From contig CM055107.1 in NCBI GenBank assembly GCA_029204225.1, positions 5,526,900 through 5,590,899 on the forward strand: 64,000 nucleotides of DNA, in the 5' to 3' direction. Every line of letters starts with the position of its first letter. The stretch's first letter is position 1. The translations under genes and the position numbers were made by a program. Shown in pieces: positions 48,881 through 61,290 of this stretch. Under the pieces are notes generated by a model. It made no database searches. It saw only the letters and a program-made list of their open reading frames with translations, and was not told where the DNA came from. The stretch comes from Diphasiastrum complanatum. Taxonomy: Eukaryota > Streptophyta > Lycopodiopsida > Lycopodiales > Lycopodiaceae.

Positions 48881-49160
48881 TTCTAAAGGTTTGAAATGTG
48901 TGATGATGGACTTTTGAAGACAAATCTTGTAAGTCCTTGTGAGACTCCAAGCCTCATGCATCTTTCCACAAAGGAAACACCTTTCCTTGGATTTGTTCTT
49001 CTTTCCTTTTCACTTTGGCTCCATCCTTCACCTCGGCCCCCTTGCTTTGGTTCTCTTTGGATGGATTGGTCTTCATTTTGTAGCATCTTGAGACAAAATG
49101 ATCTCTCTTGCCACAAAGGTTGCATTTAGGGTCCTTACTTGCCTCCAATAGGTTGCCACC
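48881..49160 (-). pseudogene. Gag-like zinc-knuckle fragment of an LTR element
   Basis: From ATG near 49170, the minus strand reads MASIGGNLLEASKDPKCNLC and continues GKRDHFVSRCYKM, a CX2CX4HX4C knuckle, then a Lys/Glu-rich tail. Most of a normal gag is missing in front. It lies downstream of the PBS and LTR at 50954-51815 on the same strand, so it belongs to that element. Confidence 0.55.
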
Positions 49161-50953
49161 TATTGATGCCATGATGAGGAAGTAAAACCTAGTGATATGA
49201 CATTTCAAAATGTAATTTGTGACTCTCAAGAAACTAGATTTGAACACATTCAGCAATCTAGAAGGATCTACACAAGATCTAGACCACAAATTTTGAATCA
49301 TATCTCTTTCAGCCTAGTCAATTGGAAACTAATCTTTGTTTTGATCACTAAGACAAAAGCACTCTATCAAATCACAAAAATCAGATCCAAACACCCCTAT
49401 TGGACTCAACAAATACCAATGAATCTTCCTCTTGAGAGTTGGAATGGATTTGAAAAGATTTGACACCTAGATTTTCCTTTTCTCTTGACTAGTTCTCTCA
49501 ACTTTTGAGATTCTTGAACAAAGTATGGGTTTTGTTTCAAATACTTAAAAATCAAACTTAGTCACTCTTTTGGATTCACTCTTGACCCAAATAATCTCAC
49601 TCTTGAGATTTGGATTGAATTTGATTTGATTTGACAACAAATTAAACCACTAATTTTCACAAAAAAGGATCTACACTAGATCACAAAAACTTGACATGTA
49701 TACTTGATTCAAACACACAAAGATTAGTTCCAATCACACCTTTTGGAATCCCTCTTGACCCAGAAAATTTCACTCTTGAGATTTGGAATGGACATGAAAT
49801 GGTTTGATAACAATCTATGTCAATAAATTTTCATCAAGCTTAAAATTTAGACATCTAGAGATTCACAAAGATCCCAACCATGCACGAACACTCAAATATG
49901 GACTCCTCCATGTTCTAGACTCCCAATGAGATCACAACTTGACCCTCACACTCTCACAAAGAAAGTTGAATAGAACTTATTTGAGTTTCATACATATAAT
50001 GTCAAAATTTTGCCCAAAAAATTGAATTCATTCACCCCTATTGGACTCCACCAAGTACCAATAACTCTACCTCTTTAGAGTTGGAATGAAATTCAAATTT
50101 CCAAAAATGTGATACTTCTCTCTCACTAAGATATGTGCTTACAAAGAGCTAATGCCACTTCCACCAAAGTCAAGAATTGAGTTACTAGTTCTTGCCCTCT
50201 ACAAAGGAAGGATCTCTTGGAAATTTTGGATCAACCACAACACATATGCCTCACTCACCTTTATGAGCCAAAAAACACACTCACACTGTGTTTGGGGTGA
50301 ACAATGTGATTTGGATCTCAAATTTTTCTCCTAGTACTTGGCAACAATTCTTATCACATAGGTAGATTTTGCCTTTATGAGTGTTTGTGCTTTAGAAATT
50401 CACTAAGATTTCACTTAGAGGACTGATCCAAGAGTGTCTTCTAGCATTTAGATGCTTCTAGACTCGGCCCTTTCACTCTTGAACAAACTTAGAATGAAGG
50501 TATAATGGATTTCAATCACTCCCCTTGCAAATCACTCCTTAATCTTTGGTTTATAGCACTCTTTCTCTCTCAACTTCAATGTACACTCAAAAAATCAGAG
50601 AATCAACTTCAATGTACTGTAAACAAGCCTTAATCCATCTATATGATTGATCTAAACCAAGAACAAATCAATGGAATAGAAACAATGCAAGTGAAAGCTT
50701 GAAAAATGCACTAAATTGACTCAAAATTGGGTGTATGAAGCTCAAAATGCACCAAACTGATTTTTACTGTCAAAAACAGATCTTCTGCGGCCCCACACGT
50801 GTGGAAAGTACATTTGCAGCCCACAGCAAGATTTGGTACAAATTTGATGGTTCTAGCTATCCATTCAACCTCGCTACCTCAATATTAGCTTGTTTCCAAA
50901 AACCTGCCAATTTGGGTATAGTTTAGATCAATGCCTTAAATGCACTTGTACTT
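49161..50953 (-). mobile_element. Untranslated leader of the minus-strand LTR element
   Basis: About 1.8 kb lies between the primer-binding site and the knuckle fragment. No domain is readable, and imperfect repeats of sequence such as CTCTTGAGATTTGGA and CTTTTGGAATC/CCTATTGGACTC recur at about 49390, 49570, 49740 and 50035 every 160-300 bp. A CCACACGTGTGG palindrome is at 50793-50804. The long non-coding leader with little gag suggests a non-autonomous element. Confidence 0.5.
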
Positions 50954-50966
50954 GGCTCTGATACCA
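50954..50966 (-). other. Primer-binding site, initiator tRNA-Met type
   Basis: The minus strand reads TGGTATCAGAGCC immediately after the LTR end TTTGACA. This is the standard plant retroelement PBS and fixes the LTR as the 5' LTR on the minus strand. Confidence 0.9.
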
Positions 50967-51815
50967 TGTCAAAGTACAACAAAGAGGACCAAGAATGGAT
51001 CCAAATCCGATCCACAAGTGTGATTGGGTGTTAGATTAGATTGATCTACGAATCTACACAAGATTAAATAACACTAGATCAAATCTACATCAACAAATCT
51101 AACAAGAACAATCAAATATGATCAAAACTTGTACTTGTTGGTTTCACACGTGTGAAGACCTGTCAGAGTATGGACTACTAACAAATAATGAAGTACACTA
51201 AGCTTAGAAACCATTAGAAGCATAAAATCACAAGACAAATGGAGAGATTACTCAAGAAATGCACCAAAACCAAGATTTAGCTTTCTTGTCAATTATGGCC
51301 AAATGAGCCACCATATATACACAAGAGCTGATGCTTACTCAGCTGATTTGGCACGTGTGAGAGTTCCTACTCATCAAAGGATCCACCAATAATTATCAAT
51401 ATGGCACATGGACCAAGTTTTCTAACTTATAGCCACCTCCCTTGATTTTAGGCAGTTTTTCTAATTTATAGGGACTTGCACAAATATCTACTACAAGTTG
51501 AATCTCACCTACTACTGATGCTTTCACACATGTGAGAAGTCCTTGGCACGTGTGAGATCACTCCTATCCATGTGAAATAGCTTTTCCTACCAGTAAAATG
51601 ATGCCAAGTGGCATATAGCTAGAAAACTAGATTTTGGCCATTTTAGCCACTAGATCTCAAATGAAATGGTAGGTACAACCTATATGACTCATCCAAATGA
51701 TTAATACATTTATTTCACACGTGGGAACATGCTCCATACATGTCTAATGATGATATGTACTACTCATAATGGTTTTTACAAGATTTGATCAAGTTAGCTT
51801 TTGCCAATTTTAACA
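50967..51815 (-). mobile_element. 5' LTR, family shared with 596-1826
   Basis: The LTR is 849 bp with TGTTAAAATTGG...TTTGACA ends on the minus strand, followed by a PBS. It aligns with 596-1826 apart from the 382-bp insertion there. It contains CACGTG cores at about 51147, 51352, 51547 and 51718, and a TATATATA stretch near 51313. Confidence 0.88.
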
Positions 51816-52734
51816 TTCGCTAGGTTTAAGCTCTTTACGGAGATGTCTAGAAGGCCAACTAAAAACCATATAATCAACATTTTATCTATTGGCTATTCTT
51901 GGACTTGACTTTTGAGACGCTTGAAGTGCTCGATGTAGTCACATACTCGTTCATCTTTTTTATTTTTATATTACTAAGTCGTACGAATGGGCTCTCAATG
52001 AGTCTTGTGAAAAAAGTCGACCTTGAATGGATCTAAGATCCCAAATGTTCTGGCTAAGATCTTTGCACAACAAGCTACAAAAGCTAGAAATGGCAAAGCA
52101 ACCCCCAATACTATCTTTGATGCACAAGAACTTGAACAAGCATTTTAATACTATCTTATAGAAATGGCAAAGCATCCTAATATTATCTTTGATGCACAAG
52201 AACTTAAACAGGCATTCTAAGAACTCAAAAAACTATTCAAAGGTACTCAGGGTGGCCTAAAACAGTAGCATACTAGCCCTACAACAATAGCCTACCACTT
52301 TTGAAAAGCACCATCATACACAAGAGCTTGAAGACAATACATACAACAATGCTCACAATGGAGGAAGAAACACTGCCAATGATCTATTCATGTCAATGAA
52401 ATAGTACATAGGTTTCTTCAACCTATTTCTCCACGCAATTCAGCCTAATGTAGGTGAGAGAGATGACTCTCTCTCCTCTCTCTAGAACTTAGGACCCAAT
52501 TTTAGGGCACCACTAGCCTAAAATAGTCAAATTTGGCCTATATGTCCAAATGACATGATTTTGGTGTCATTTCAAAGAACCTGAAGTTTGACACTTCTTC
52601 AATATGAAATATATACTAAAATAAAAGTATCTAGACCTCTTCCACACGTATGAAAGGTTAAATCCAAAACTATGTGCCAAAATTACCAAATTTGGCCTAA
52701 AACTAGTCAAGGAAATGTTGACAATTTTCATAGT
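51816..52734 (+). other. Degraded coding-like stretch with an internal duplication
   Basis: A frame near 52035-52140 reads LAKIFAQQATKARNGKATP and FDAQELEQAF; a near copy of the 75-80 bp encoding NGKATPNTIFDAQELEQAF follows at about 52160-52220 (IIFDAQELKQAF). I do not recognise the protein. The remainder to 52734 shows no feature. Confidence 0.35.
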
Positions 52735-53164
52735 CTGAAAGGTTGAAAGCGCTTAATAAAAGACTCTTTCATTTCTGACCAATCTTGTCTATCATCACGA
52801 TCGAGGTTAAAAAACCACTCTTGTGCTTTATCCACTATGGTCATTGAAAATAGTTGGACTTTACATCATCCGTATATTTACCATATACTTCACATGCATT
52901 CTCAAAGATTTGTAAAAATCTATGAGGGTCCACATTACCATCGAACTTTGGTAGTTCTAACTTTGGTGTTCGTTTATCAGATCTCTCTCTATGAGGAGCA
53001 TGTTGAACAGGTTGATCGTCAGGGCTATAATATTGATGAGGCCTCCATCTGGATGGCCCAGGGTCTTGATTCATCTGAGGTCTAAGACGATAAGGTTTGT
53101 TCTCATCATTTGGATTATCACTCGGTGTGATCCCATTCAAAAGTTCTTCCGGTATATTTGCCAT
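52735..53164 (-). pseudogene. Ty3/gypsy gag N-terminal fragment
   Basis: The probable start is ATG 53164 (MANIPEELLNGITPSDN). The conserved retrotransposon gag domain follows: LELPKFDGNVDPHRFLQIFE (near 52960), ACEVYGKYTDDVKSNYFQ, then across a frame change DKAQEWFFNLDRDDRQDWSE and FIKRFQPF (about 52830-52745). It stops at about 52735. Upstream on the same strand lie the GTCGGATGCA-rich region and minisatellite, so this is the 5' part of the element. Confidence 0.72.
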
Positions 53165-53879
53165 GAGAATGGTCTGATTCAACTCTTTGTGTTTTTTGTT
53201 TTTTTTGAGATATTGGGTTGACAGTACCTTAGAATAGAATCAAGTTTAAAAATGGGTCTGTCGGATCTTAGCAGAAGCTCATCTGATGCAACTACAATGA
53301 CAATGTCGGATGCAAACTCAGTGACAATTCAAAAGTTGTCGGTTACAGCCTCAGACGCAGTTGTCGTCGGATCGAATGCTATTCTAGGTCGTTGAAACTA
53401 GGATATCGGATGTAATTCAAAACTGATATGTTCTTGAAAAATTTAGATACAAAAATTGGATGCAATGTTAAAGTCTGTATATAAAAATTTGTCAAATGTA
53501 AAGGTCTAAATTTCAATGTAAATCAGAATTAGACTTTTGAAATAGGAAATCAGATGTGATCGTCGGATGCAACTTCAGATGGAAATTGAAGGTAGAGTTC
53601 GGATGTATGTCATCGGATTTGAACGTCAGATGTAATGTCGATTGTAGGTCATCGGATGCAAGTCATCAGCCCTAAACTTGTCGGATGCAATTGTCAATTC
53701 AGATTGTCGGATGCAACAATAAACTAGCCCGTTAGATGCAACATCGGATTGTAATTTTTTAAAGTCTGGTCATCAGTGACAATTTAGAGGCTCGTGATGC
53801 GTCTCCCTTGTGGTGCAGATGTGGTCTACTGTGATTGTATTGGGGTGCAAGTTCGGTTGGAATGTGGTTTGGATACAGT

Positions 53880-54155
53880 GCAGGTGTGGTTGCGGTTACT
53901 AAGGTTGAATGCGGTGCAACTAGAGGTCTGTTGCAATTGCTACGGTTGACAACGGTGTGGATGGTGGTCTGTTGTGGTTGCTACGGTTTACAATGGTGCA
54001 GCTGGAGGTTGTTACAGTTAACAACGGTGTAGCTGGCGGTCTGTTGCGGTTGCTATGGTGGTTTACAACGGTGCAGTTGTCGTTCTGTTGCGGTTGCTAC
54101 AATTGACAGCGATGCAGTTGGAAGTCTGTTGTGGTTGCTATAGTTGAATGTGGTT
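53880..54155 (+). repeat. Minisatellite, ~41-bp unit, about 6-7 degenerate copies
   Basis: The unit resembles GTGCAGTTGGCGGTCTGTTG followed by CGGTTGCTACGGTTGACAACG. Starts lie near 53914, 53955, 53996, 54027, 54071 and 54112, with an incomplete copy before and another at about 54290-54350. Copies differ from one another by several bases. Confidence 0.85.
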
Positions 54156-54164
54156 CGATATGAT

Positions 54165-54290
54165 TGAATGCAATGCAAGGGAAGATGTGGTTGGAATGCG
54201 ATCTAGAGTGGTGCAAGGGCGGATGTAGTTGGAATGTGGTCTAGAGTGGTGCAAGGGCAGATTCAGTTGGAATGCGGTTTGGATATGGTG
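54165..54290 (+). repeat. Short tandem repeat, ~38-bp unit x3
   Basis: Copies of GTGCAAGGGCRGATGTAGTT followed by GGAATGYGGTCTAGAGTG begin near 54170, 54212 and 54250. The array sits directly after the 41-bp minisatellite, with related GGTTGGAATG sequence. Confidence 0.75.
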
Positions 54291-54560
54291 TAGCTGCGGT
54301 CAGTTGTGGTTGCTACGGTTGAATGTGGTGCAGTTGGCGGTTTGTTGCGGTTCGGATATAGATCGTCAGTTCTAGCTATTGGATGCAGATGTAAGTAGAG
54401 GTCGTTGAATGCAAACGGAGATAGGTTATTGAATGCTGACGGAGATAGAGGGCGTCAGATGCAAACAGGTGTAGAGGCATCGGATGCAAATGGAGATAAA
54501 GGACATGGGATGCAAATGGGTGTAAGGTGTCAGATGCAAATAGTTTTTGAGGACGACAGT

Positions 54561-57500
54561 TCTAAGACTGTCTATTCTAGACTCATACTATGTTTTCTCC
54601 TCCTTAAATGGTGCATGATAGAGACGTGTCAGTGGAGGATTGGTGTGAAGAGACATGAGATAGCGATTTTGCTTGAACATCGTAGGCGGTGGTGTTCTGA
54701 TGCAATTCGGATCTTAGAGAAAAATGGAATGCATGCTTGTGAAAAAGATGAATGCAAGAAATCAAGCAGGCAAACAAAAGCAAGAAGAACTGTAAAATCG
54801 ACTATTATAGCGGAGTTCTCTAGCAAGATTTAAGAAGATTATTAGTAGCAACTAGCGCCAATGTTTGTTGATTCACTACCACAATGTTCACTGGTTCTAC
54901 TGACACAGTCGACAGAAACTCTGCTTCTCTTCTTAATCCTATGGCTTGCAATATAATGGTGATGTGCCCCACCTATCAGATTGGCACATCTACGACCCTG
55001 TTCTCAATCCTTGACTGATAATGGAAGCTCAACTTAAATCTATGATCTATCAGGACTCAAATATCTATGTTCTAAAATCTGTCTCAAATCTTTTATTGGT
55101 TTCTTACATAATGTAGATTATTACTAATCTAAACTAAAAAAGAAACAGTGAATAAAATTGAATCTTATCCTACTGAAATTGCCAGATCAACCAAATTGAA
55201 TCTAACTAAGAACTGCAAAATCCTACAAAGTGTTTATTACAAATATCACTCAAAATTTATACTAAAAACTCCTTAGGGAATCAAGCACAAAGCAGCATCA
55301 AATCAGAATGGTTATGACCAGCCACTAAGCCTTGCACATCTACCTGATGTTAATCACAAAACCAAACATGAAAGAAGGAAGAATCAACAACAACAATCAC
55401 ATTCATACACAAGTACCCAAACTGAATGCATGAAGATGGAGCATAGAGGGAAATGCAAATAGAAGGATTTTCAATTAACAGTTCAACAACATTTTGTTAC
55501 AATTCTTATGCTCTGAAACTCGTGGAGGAGCTCCCTCCTATACTCACGAGTGGGTGAACTCATTTCTATAACATTTTGGGTTCCACCTCTTGATTTACAC
55601 ATATTAAGGAGGTCATCCCTTAATTTACTCATTATTGGGAGGCCTCTTTATTAAAAATACATCTCAAGTTGAGAGGGCCCCCCAAATTACTAGCTCCCAC
55701 ATGGTTTTCCATGTTTTGGGAATTATCATGGGGCTCACAAAATGTACAACTTAGCCTAACATTGGTAATTCTCGTGCTCTTAGACTCGGCTCTCAACCTT
55801 GTCTCTGCTAGAAGCCCTTTTGAGTGATGAGGCACTGCATCGACACCTCGGGCCGTGGCATCAACTAATAGTTTTGTATATAGGACATCGTCAGGCTCAA
55901 TATACTTGCATTCTTCTTCCTCCTCTTGGCAATGGCGAGTGTTGCTCCGTTGGAGTGATGGATCAAGCCTGAGGTCTGTGTTGCAATCCATCTGTGTTTT
56001 CTTGATGCTCTATCACTTTGATTTTTGTTTCTAATTCAGCCGCAGCCGAGGTGAGACATTTTTCAACACACATTATCTACAAGAAGCAATATGCTATATT
56101 ATGCAAAAAGTTGGTCAATTCTTAGCGCTTGATGGTGTATTCCAACCATCAAGAGTATATGTTGTGCCTCCCATATTTGCAAGAGGGGAGATTAGCCAAT
56201 CTCATGCATGACTATCATACTATCATCAAGCTTCAATGATAAACAATTGAACAACATAGCACAATCACAACCATAGCAAGACAACTGATATATTTACCAT
56301 CACAAAAAGTTGCTTTGCATTGTGGCCCCCTGAATCATGAATAGTTGTCCATGTCCAAATCACTTCTTCTCCATGGTTCTCCAACAATAAGTTCCTCTCA
56401 AAGTGCCCAAAGCATGCTCTCCTTGTATGGATACAAAATATCTCTCATAGTGCTTTTCTCAAGACTCATGGTAATTCTCTCCTAATAATAACAACACGTG
56501 GTAGTAGCTCTCTCCCCCTTCCTATATATCTCATGGAGGAAAGACTAGTGGTAGGGTGTGAAATGATGAAGGTCCCTTTTCATTGTGAATCAATTTCATG
56601 GCCTTCAATTGAAGGATAAGAGGCCCTTGTAGAGTTCTCTCCCATATGTCATTTTGGTGTTGTCAAGGTAGACCTAGAATGGCCATGTCATTTCTAGGGT
56701 TGTAAGGGCCCACAAAAAGGGCTACATACTTTGGTCAAGGTACACCTAGTGTCCTTCTCAATACAAGTGGCAAATCAATGCCCATTTAGATTGGACCAAT
56801 ATTTTGCAAGTGGCCCAAGTTGCTTTCCCATTCTTAATAAAGTGTACAATTTTTCCAATGATGATGGGTATAGGGATTTCGCCAAAAATACTATTGGTCG
56901 TTTTAGCATCGATAATTCTCATTCTCTTTGTCCTTGTTGCTGATGACTTAGATGGTAGCTTGTCAAATTCATGATTCATAAATAAACCTTAATAGATGGA
57001 TTTTTTGTCACATTAATAGATCATGAAAATAGTACACAATAAAAATAACCAAATCTTGTTGATAATTTGACAAACAGCTATTTTAAAAGCTAACTTTAAG
57101 GCCTCAAAACTCTTAGCACACATAGACCATTTCCCCCCAAAAAAATTCAAGTAAATTATTGCACTTGGTTATTTTTACTTCAAACATCAATATATAGACT
57201 ATTTTGAAAGGCTTTTATTAACCCGAGGACTATGATCAATATATCAACTAACACATGGACTAAAATTTGCAAAAATATCAAGAGAAAGACTCTAAAAAAA
57301 CTCAAGGTCTTTACCTTTAGTTTCTCATATTTGAATGCCTCGTGCTCATATCAAAACAATACTACAATAGTGACCAACTTGTTCCCTTCTACCTCTATAA
57401 TAAAGAGAAGATCCCTCACCTATTCTTTCACTACAACAATTTCTTATGCCTCTCCTCCAAAAAATCATAAGATTTGAACCCCCACCATATGAAGTCTCTC

Positions 57501-58878
57501 ACCCACAAGCCTCTTTCTTGGAGATAATATTTCATTTAGTGATAAAGATCTCTTTTTTGGCTTCTTTGTAGAATGATTTTATTACGTATTATTTGGCCCA
57601 CCATCAATAGGTCTGATCTCTCAATCAACAACACTATACCAATATATATTTAGAATGTTATATATAATAACCAGCATTTTGACTATTCTAGACCTCCCTT
57701 GACAAAGTTTAAGAGTCCTTTCTACACTATAGGTCTCTTAGGATTGCTCCTTTTAGCACATATCAATTGGGATTGGGGTTGGGCCCCATAAGCATATAGG
57801 GTTGTTTATGGGCTTTCAATTACACATTATGTACATTTTTTAAAAACAAAAGTCGTGCATTTTTTATTTTGCAAAATAAGTAGTACCATGTAACTACAAT
57901 TCCTAGATGATTTTTTTAAGCTAAAAATAACTCACTATGACTACTATTGTTCAGACTTGATAAAATGCCTGTTCCACATTTTTATGGACCAAAAACCCTT
58001 TGATTGAATTTTGATTGTTCTAATGTTTTGATTGCACACCTTGAGCTTGTCTCTTTTATTTCATTTTTTAAATTGCAATCCAAAATACTAAGTATTTCAA
58101 AACATGTCCTCAATGCTTATAGAGGATTGTGGGTCCAAGTAGAGCTTTTTTTCGACAACTAATATTTGCAAACCCAAAACTGGTGTAAGATACCTATCCA
58201 AATTGTGGAATTTCACACATGTGGGAATGTCCTAAAGTGCGTGATTGATCTCCTAAGCAAGTTTATGCACTTGTTGATGGATGCTAGATTGAATTCCAAG
58301 ATCTAGATAAAAAAACTAAGGCATAGAGGCAAGGATTGATGCATATGTTGATAACCAAAGTACATGCACTTGAGAGAAAGTGATTCTTGAAAAAACTAAG
58401 TAAAATTAAGCTCCTCTCCTCGGGTACAGAGAGAATAGAGCTAATTCAAAATCGGGTAGAGAGAGAACAAGCAAATCTCACAATACTCAAGTTTGACTAA
58501 AAAACTCAACTTGATTATGATTCCAAAATGGAGTACATATGAAACTCGTGGAGAATCCTCCTTGCATGCTATTGCACCCCTAATCCTAGCCTCTCTAATG
58601 CTATTGGATGAGTGCTGCATCCATCTTGGACCCTTCTTCAAGATTTCTCAATTCCTATTGGACGCCTTGACCAAAGCCAATACTTTGACTTCGTCACTCA
58701 TCAAACTACATTAATACAAGTGTCACAATCCTATTTACTAGCCTACATAGCTCGAGTTTGCATCACAAATGACTTTTGGCTCAATAGTGGCATTACATGT
58801 GGATTTGACCAATTTGTCATCTATGCCAATTTTTGGCCCTATAGTTAGAATTAAAGTAGAATCACTGTGTTACTATAC
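54561..58878. other. Long stretch without a recognised gene
   Basis: The longest frame is 55632-55991 on the minus strand (119 codons, acidic run EEEEECKYIEPDD, several Cys); it matches no family I know and may be random or TE-derived. A second is 54405-54833 (+), which partly overlaps the motif tract and is Arg/Lys-rich. I see no LTR borders, RNA genes or strong repeats in the remainder. Confidence 0.35.
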
Positions 58879-59106
58879 TGTGGGTCCTATCAGTCGATAA
58901 GGATCAGTTGGCCTCGCCACAAGGCGAGTCGACGGGACATGTGTCCCATCAACGACAACCTGGGTCATGCATGGGTTGCCTGAGCAAAGAACTATATGTA
59001 CAATGTAATCTCATTTTGAGAAATACAGTTGCTACGTGAGCTTGGTGTGGAGAGTGTTTTCCATCTGTGTTACTGTGTAACATGATCTGTGTTCCTGTTC
59101 GAAGCA
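58879..59106 (+). mobile_element. Short 5' LTR of a Ty1/copia element
   Basis: The segment starts TGTGGGTCCTATCAG and ends near GAAGCA, about 228 bp. It is followed by TTGGTATTAGAGTCG at 59116-59130, a variant of the initiator tRNA-Met primer-binding site with T in place of the usual C. A copia gag-pol follows on the same strand. The 3' LTR would lie beyond the window. Confidence 0.65.
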
Positions 59107-60423
59107 AATTCTAAGTTGGTATTAGAGTCGTACAGGGAGTGTACACAGTACAATGTCACCGTTGAAGAGAGCTTCAGGAGAAGAGCAGTCTTTTGAGAGT
59201 TCGGGGTTTACGACGATTTGTACATGGAAAGGAAAGCACTGGTGCACGGTTTCTAGTTTACAAAGGCTTGCCAAGCTCAACAGAGGGCTTATTAGCCTGT
59301 GCATAGCATCAGACAGAAAAAAATTTGGTGGAAAATTGACAATTTTGAAGCCAGTTGAAAATTGAAACCGGTTTGGGGTTGCAGTTTTCTACACATAACT
59401 GGTGATTTCTTCGTTGTTTATGCTCCGTTTTGGATGTCGTAAAGACAAGAAGGAAGCTAATCATACTATCAATCAGCCATGGAGAGATTATGAGCCTTGT
59501 GTCAGAGATTTGTCTGTAAATAGATAACCTAGCAAATTTGCGGTAAAAAGTGAGAAAAAACCACTTTTTCAAGTTGAGCAAAAATCATCGTGTCTCCACG
59601 GAATTCCATGTTTGAACACTCTGTAGACTTGGAATCAGTAGGGCAACCCTACTCTAGGCCTCAAATTGTGCTTAAATTGATCCAAAATATAGTTTGATCA
59701 GGCTGAAATTAGCCAGGGTAGGCGCGGCCGCAGACAGGGAGGAGAGCGTGGCTCGCGCGCATTCAACCGAGCTGAAATCATAGTGGCTTGAAGGAGTTGG
59801 TGTCTCCAGGAGACGAGTTCGGCACGCAGACAAGCTGGTGACTGTAGGATAAGTTCCTACGAGGATCAACAGATCAGATCGCGAGTTGGAGATTGAACTA
59901 AGGTCATTGGATGGGAAGAAGCCATTAGATTGGCTTGGAAGGGACCAGAAGGCCATTGAAGAGAAATTGGCCATTCAAATTCAATAAAAATTTTCACTTT
60001 GAAATAAAGATTGGGTCCCAAGTTTATGAGTTCCTTCACTTTGAAGAAACAGTTCAAAAACTAGAAAAGTCCCTATTTTTGGGTCCTTTATCTGTTTTGA
60101 CACAAACGAAAGGCTATAACCTCCAAATGAAGGGCACCCGGACTGTATCTACAAGTACGGTACCTCAAAACAGAGTGATTGTAGCGGAGAAAGTGTTTGG
60201 AGTGTGCCAAAAGTGATTTCACCATTCCATTGGGCACGAAGTTGGGAGTTGGTGACAGAGTGCATTTCGAAAGGCGACGCCGATTTGGCTTTCAATTTGG
60301 CAGAAAAACAGCGGGTGGCCTGGTAAGGGAAAAAGTGCAGGTCATTATTTTTTACTTCTGACATCACAGTTGGCCTCGACATACAGCTTTTAGCCTATGG
60401 TTGAAGTTTTAAGCAGTTTTGCG
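59107..60423 (+). mobile_element. Primer-binding site and 1.3-kb leader of the copia element
   Basis: PBS at 59117-59127, then about 1.3 kb without a recognised coding domain before the gag ATG. A GC-rich patch is at 59725-59765. The long leader is unusual beside the short LTR. Confidence 0.55.
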
Positions 60424-61290
60424 ATGGCAAACATGGGAGAGTCCATTTTGAGTGAAAGTAGCAAATTAGACGAGATTTCCAACTATGCAATGTGGAAATT
60501 CAAAATAAAAAACATACTGATGGAGAAGGACGTGTGGGATGTCGTCACAGGTGATGAGAGAAGACCACCAAATGAAGCGGATATCAAAGTGTTCGATAAG
60601 AAGGTGAGGAAAGCCTTGACCTTCATTAACTTGTCAGTGAAGGATCACATCATTACCCACATTTGTGATGCTGTTGCACCCAAACAGACATGGGATGTGC
60701 TAAAGGAGAAGTTCGAGACGTCAAATCCATCAAGAATCATATTTCTGAAATCAAAACTGAATAGTGCCCGCATGGAACAAGGAGAGCACATTCAGAAGTA
60801 CATGACCAGAATCAAGACAATGAGGGATGAATTGCACTCTATTGGTGAGCGCATACGTGATGTGGTGCACAATGCATTGTGTGACATTGCAGAACCCTAT
60901 CAGATGTTTGTGAGCGGAATAGCATCAAGAGAAAGATTGCCAACCTTTGATGAACTCATAGGAATTTTGATGCAGGAAGAGCAACGATGAGAAATGTTGA
61001 AAGCTAGACGTCAAAACACTGATAATCAGACACTTGCGACACACCAAAAACAAGGCAAGAGCAAGGGCAAGAAGAAATCTAAGCAACAATTCACCAAGAC
61101 TTAGGAGGATGAGGGATATCCCGGCAAGAGCAAGAAGAAGGGCAAGTTCTTCCATTGTGGTAAAAAGGGCCATTGGAAGAGTGAATGTCGGAAATTCAGG
61201 GCGAAATTAGACAAGGGAAAACCAAAGCAAGCAGGTAACCTTGTCGATGAGGGTGAGATTGAAGACTCTAGCATCTTCATATCAGCATTG
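60424..61290 (+). pseudogene. Ty1/copia gag
   Basis: The start at ATG 60424 (MANMGESILSESSKLDEISN) leads into the copia gag domain: YAMWKFKIKNILMEKDVWDV, APKQTWDVLKEKFETSN, LKSKLNSARMEQGEHIQKYM and DELIGILMQEEQR. Stops are TGA 60988-60990 (a CGA-type change) and TAG 61102-61104. The knuckle near 61147-61190 reads FFHCGKKGHWKSEC, with the first Cys replaced by Phe. An in-frame upstream ATG at 60397 would add nine residues, but the conserved start fits 60424. Confidence 0.85.

Larger units (their letters stand above)
53240..54560 (-). repeat. GTCGGATGCA-motif tracts upstream of gypsy gag
   Basis: Near-copies of TCGGATGCAA/GTCGGATGTAA occur at irregular 20-60 bp spacing at 53260-53760 and 54370-54540. 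They are the reverse complement of the CATCCGAC motifs after the gypsy integrase at 6.9-8.1 kb. Between the two tracts lie the tandem arrays listed separately. Taken with the gag that follows on the minus strand, this is probably LTR/leader DNA. Confidence 0.6.

Noticed and set aside
53240..54560. Motif tracts as a CRISPR array
   Set aside because: Motifs are short, degenerate and irregularly spaced, in plant nuclear DNA with no cas genes.
55632..55991. 119-codon minus-strand frame as a host gene
   Set aside because: There is no recognised domain, no promoter signals and no conserved context; a frame of this length is expected by chance in 64 kb.
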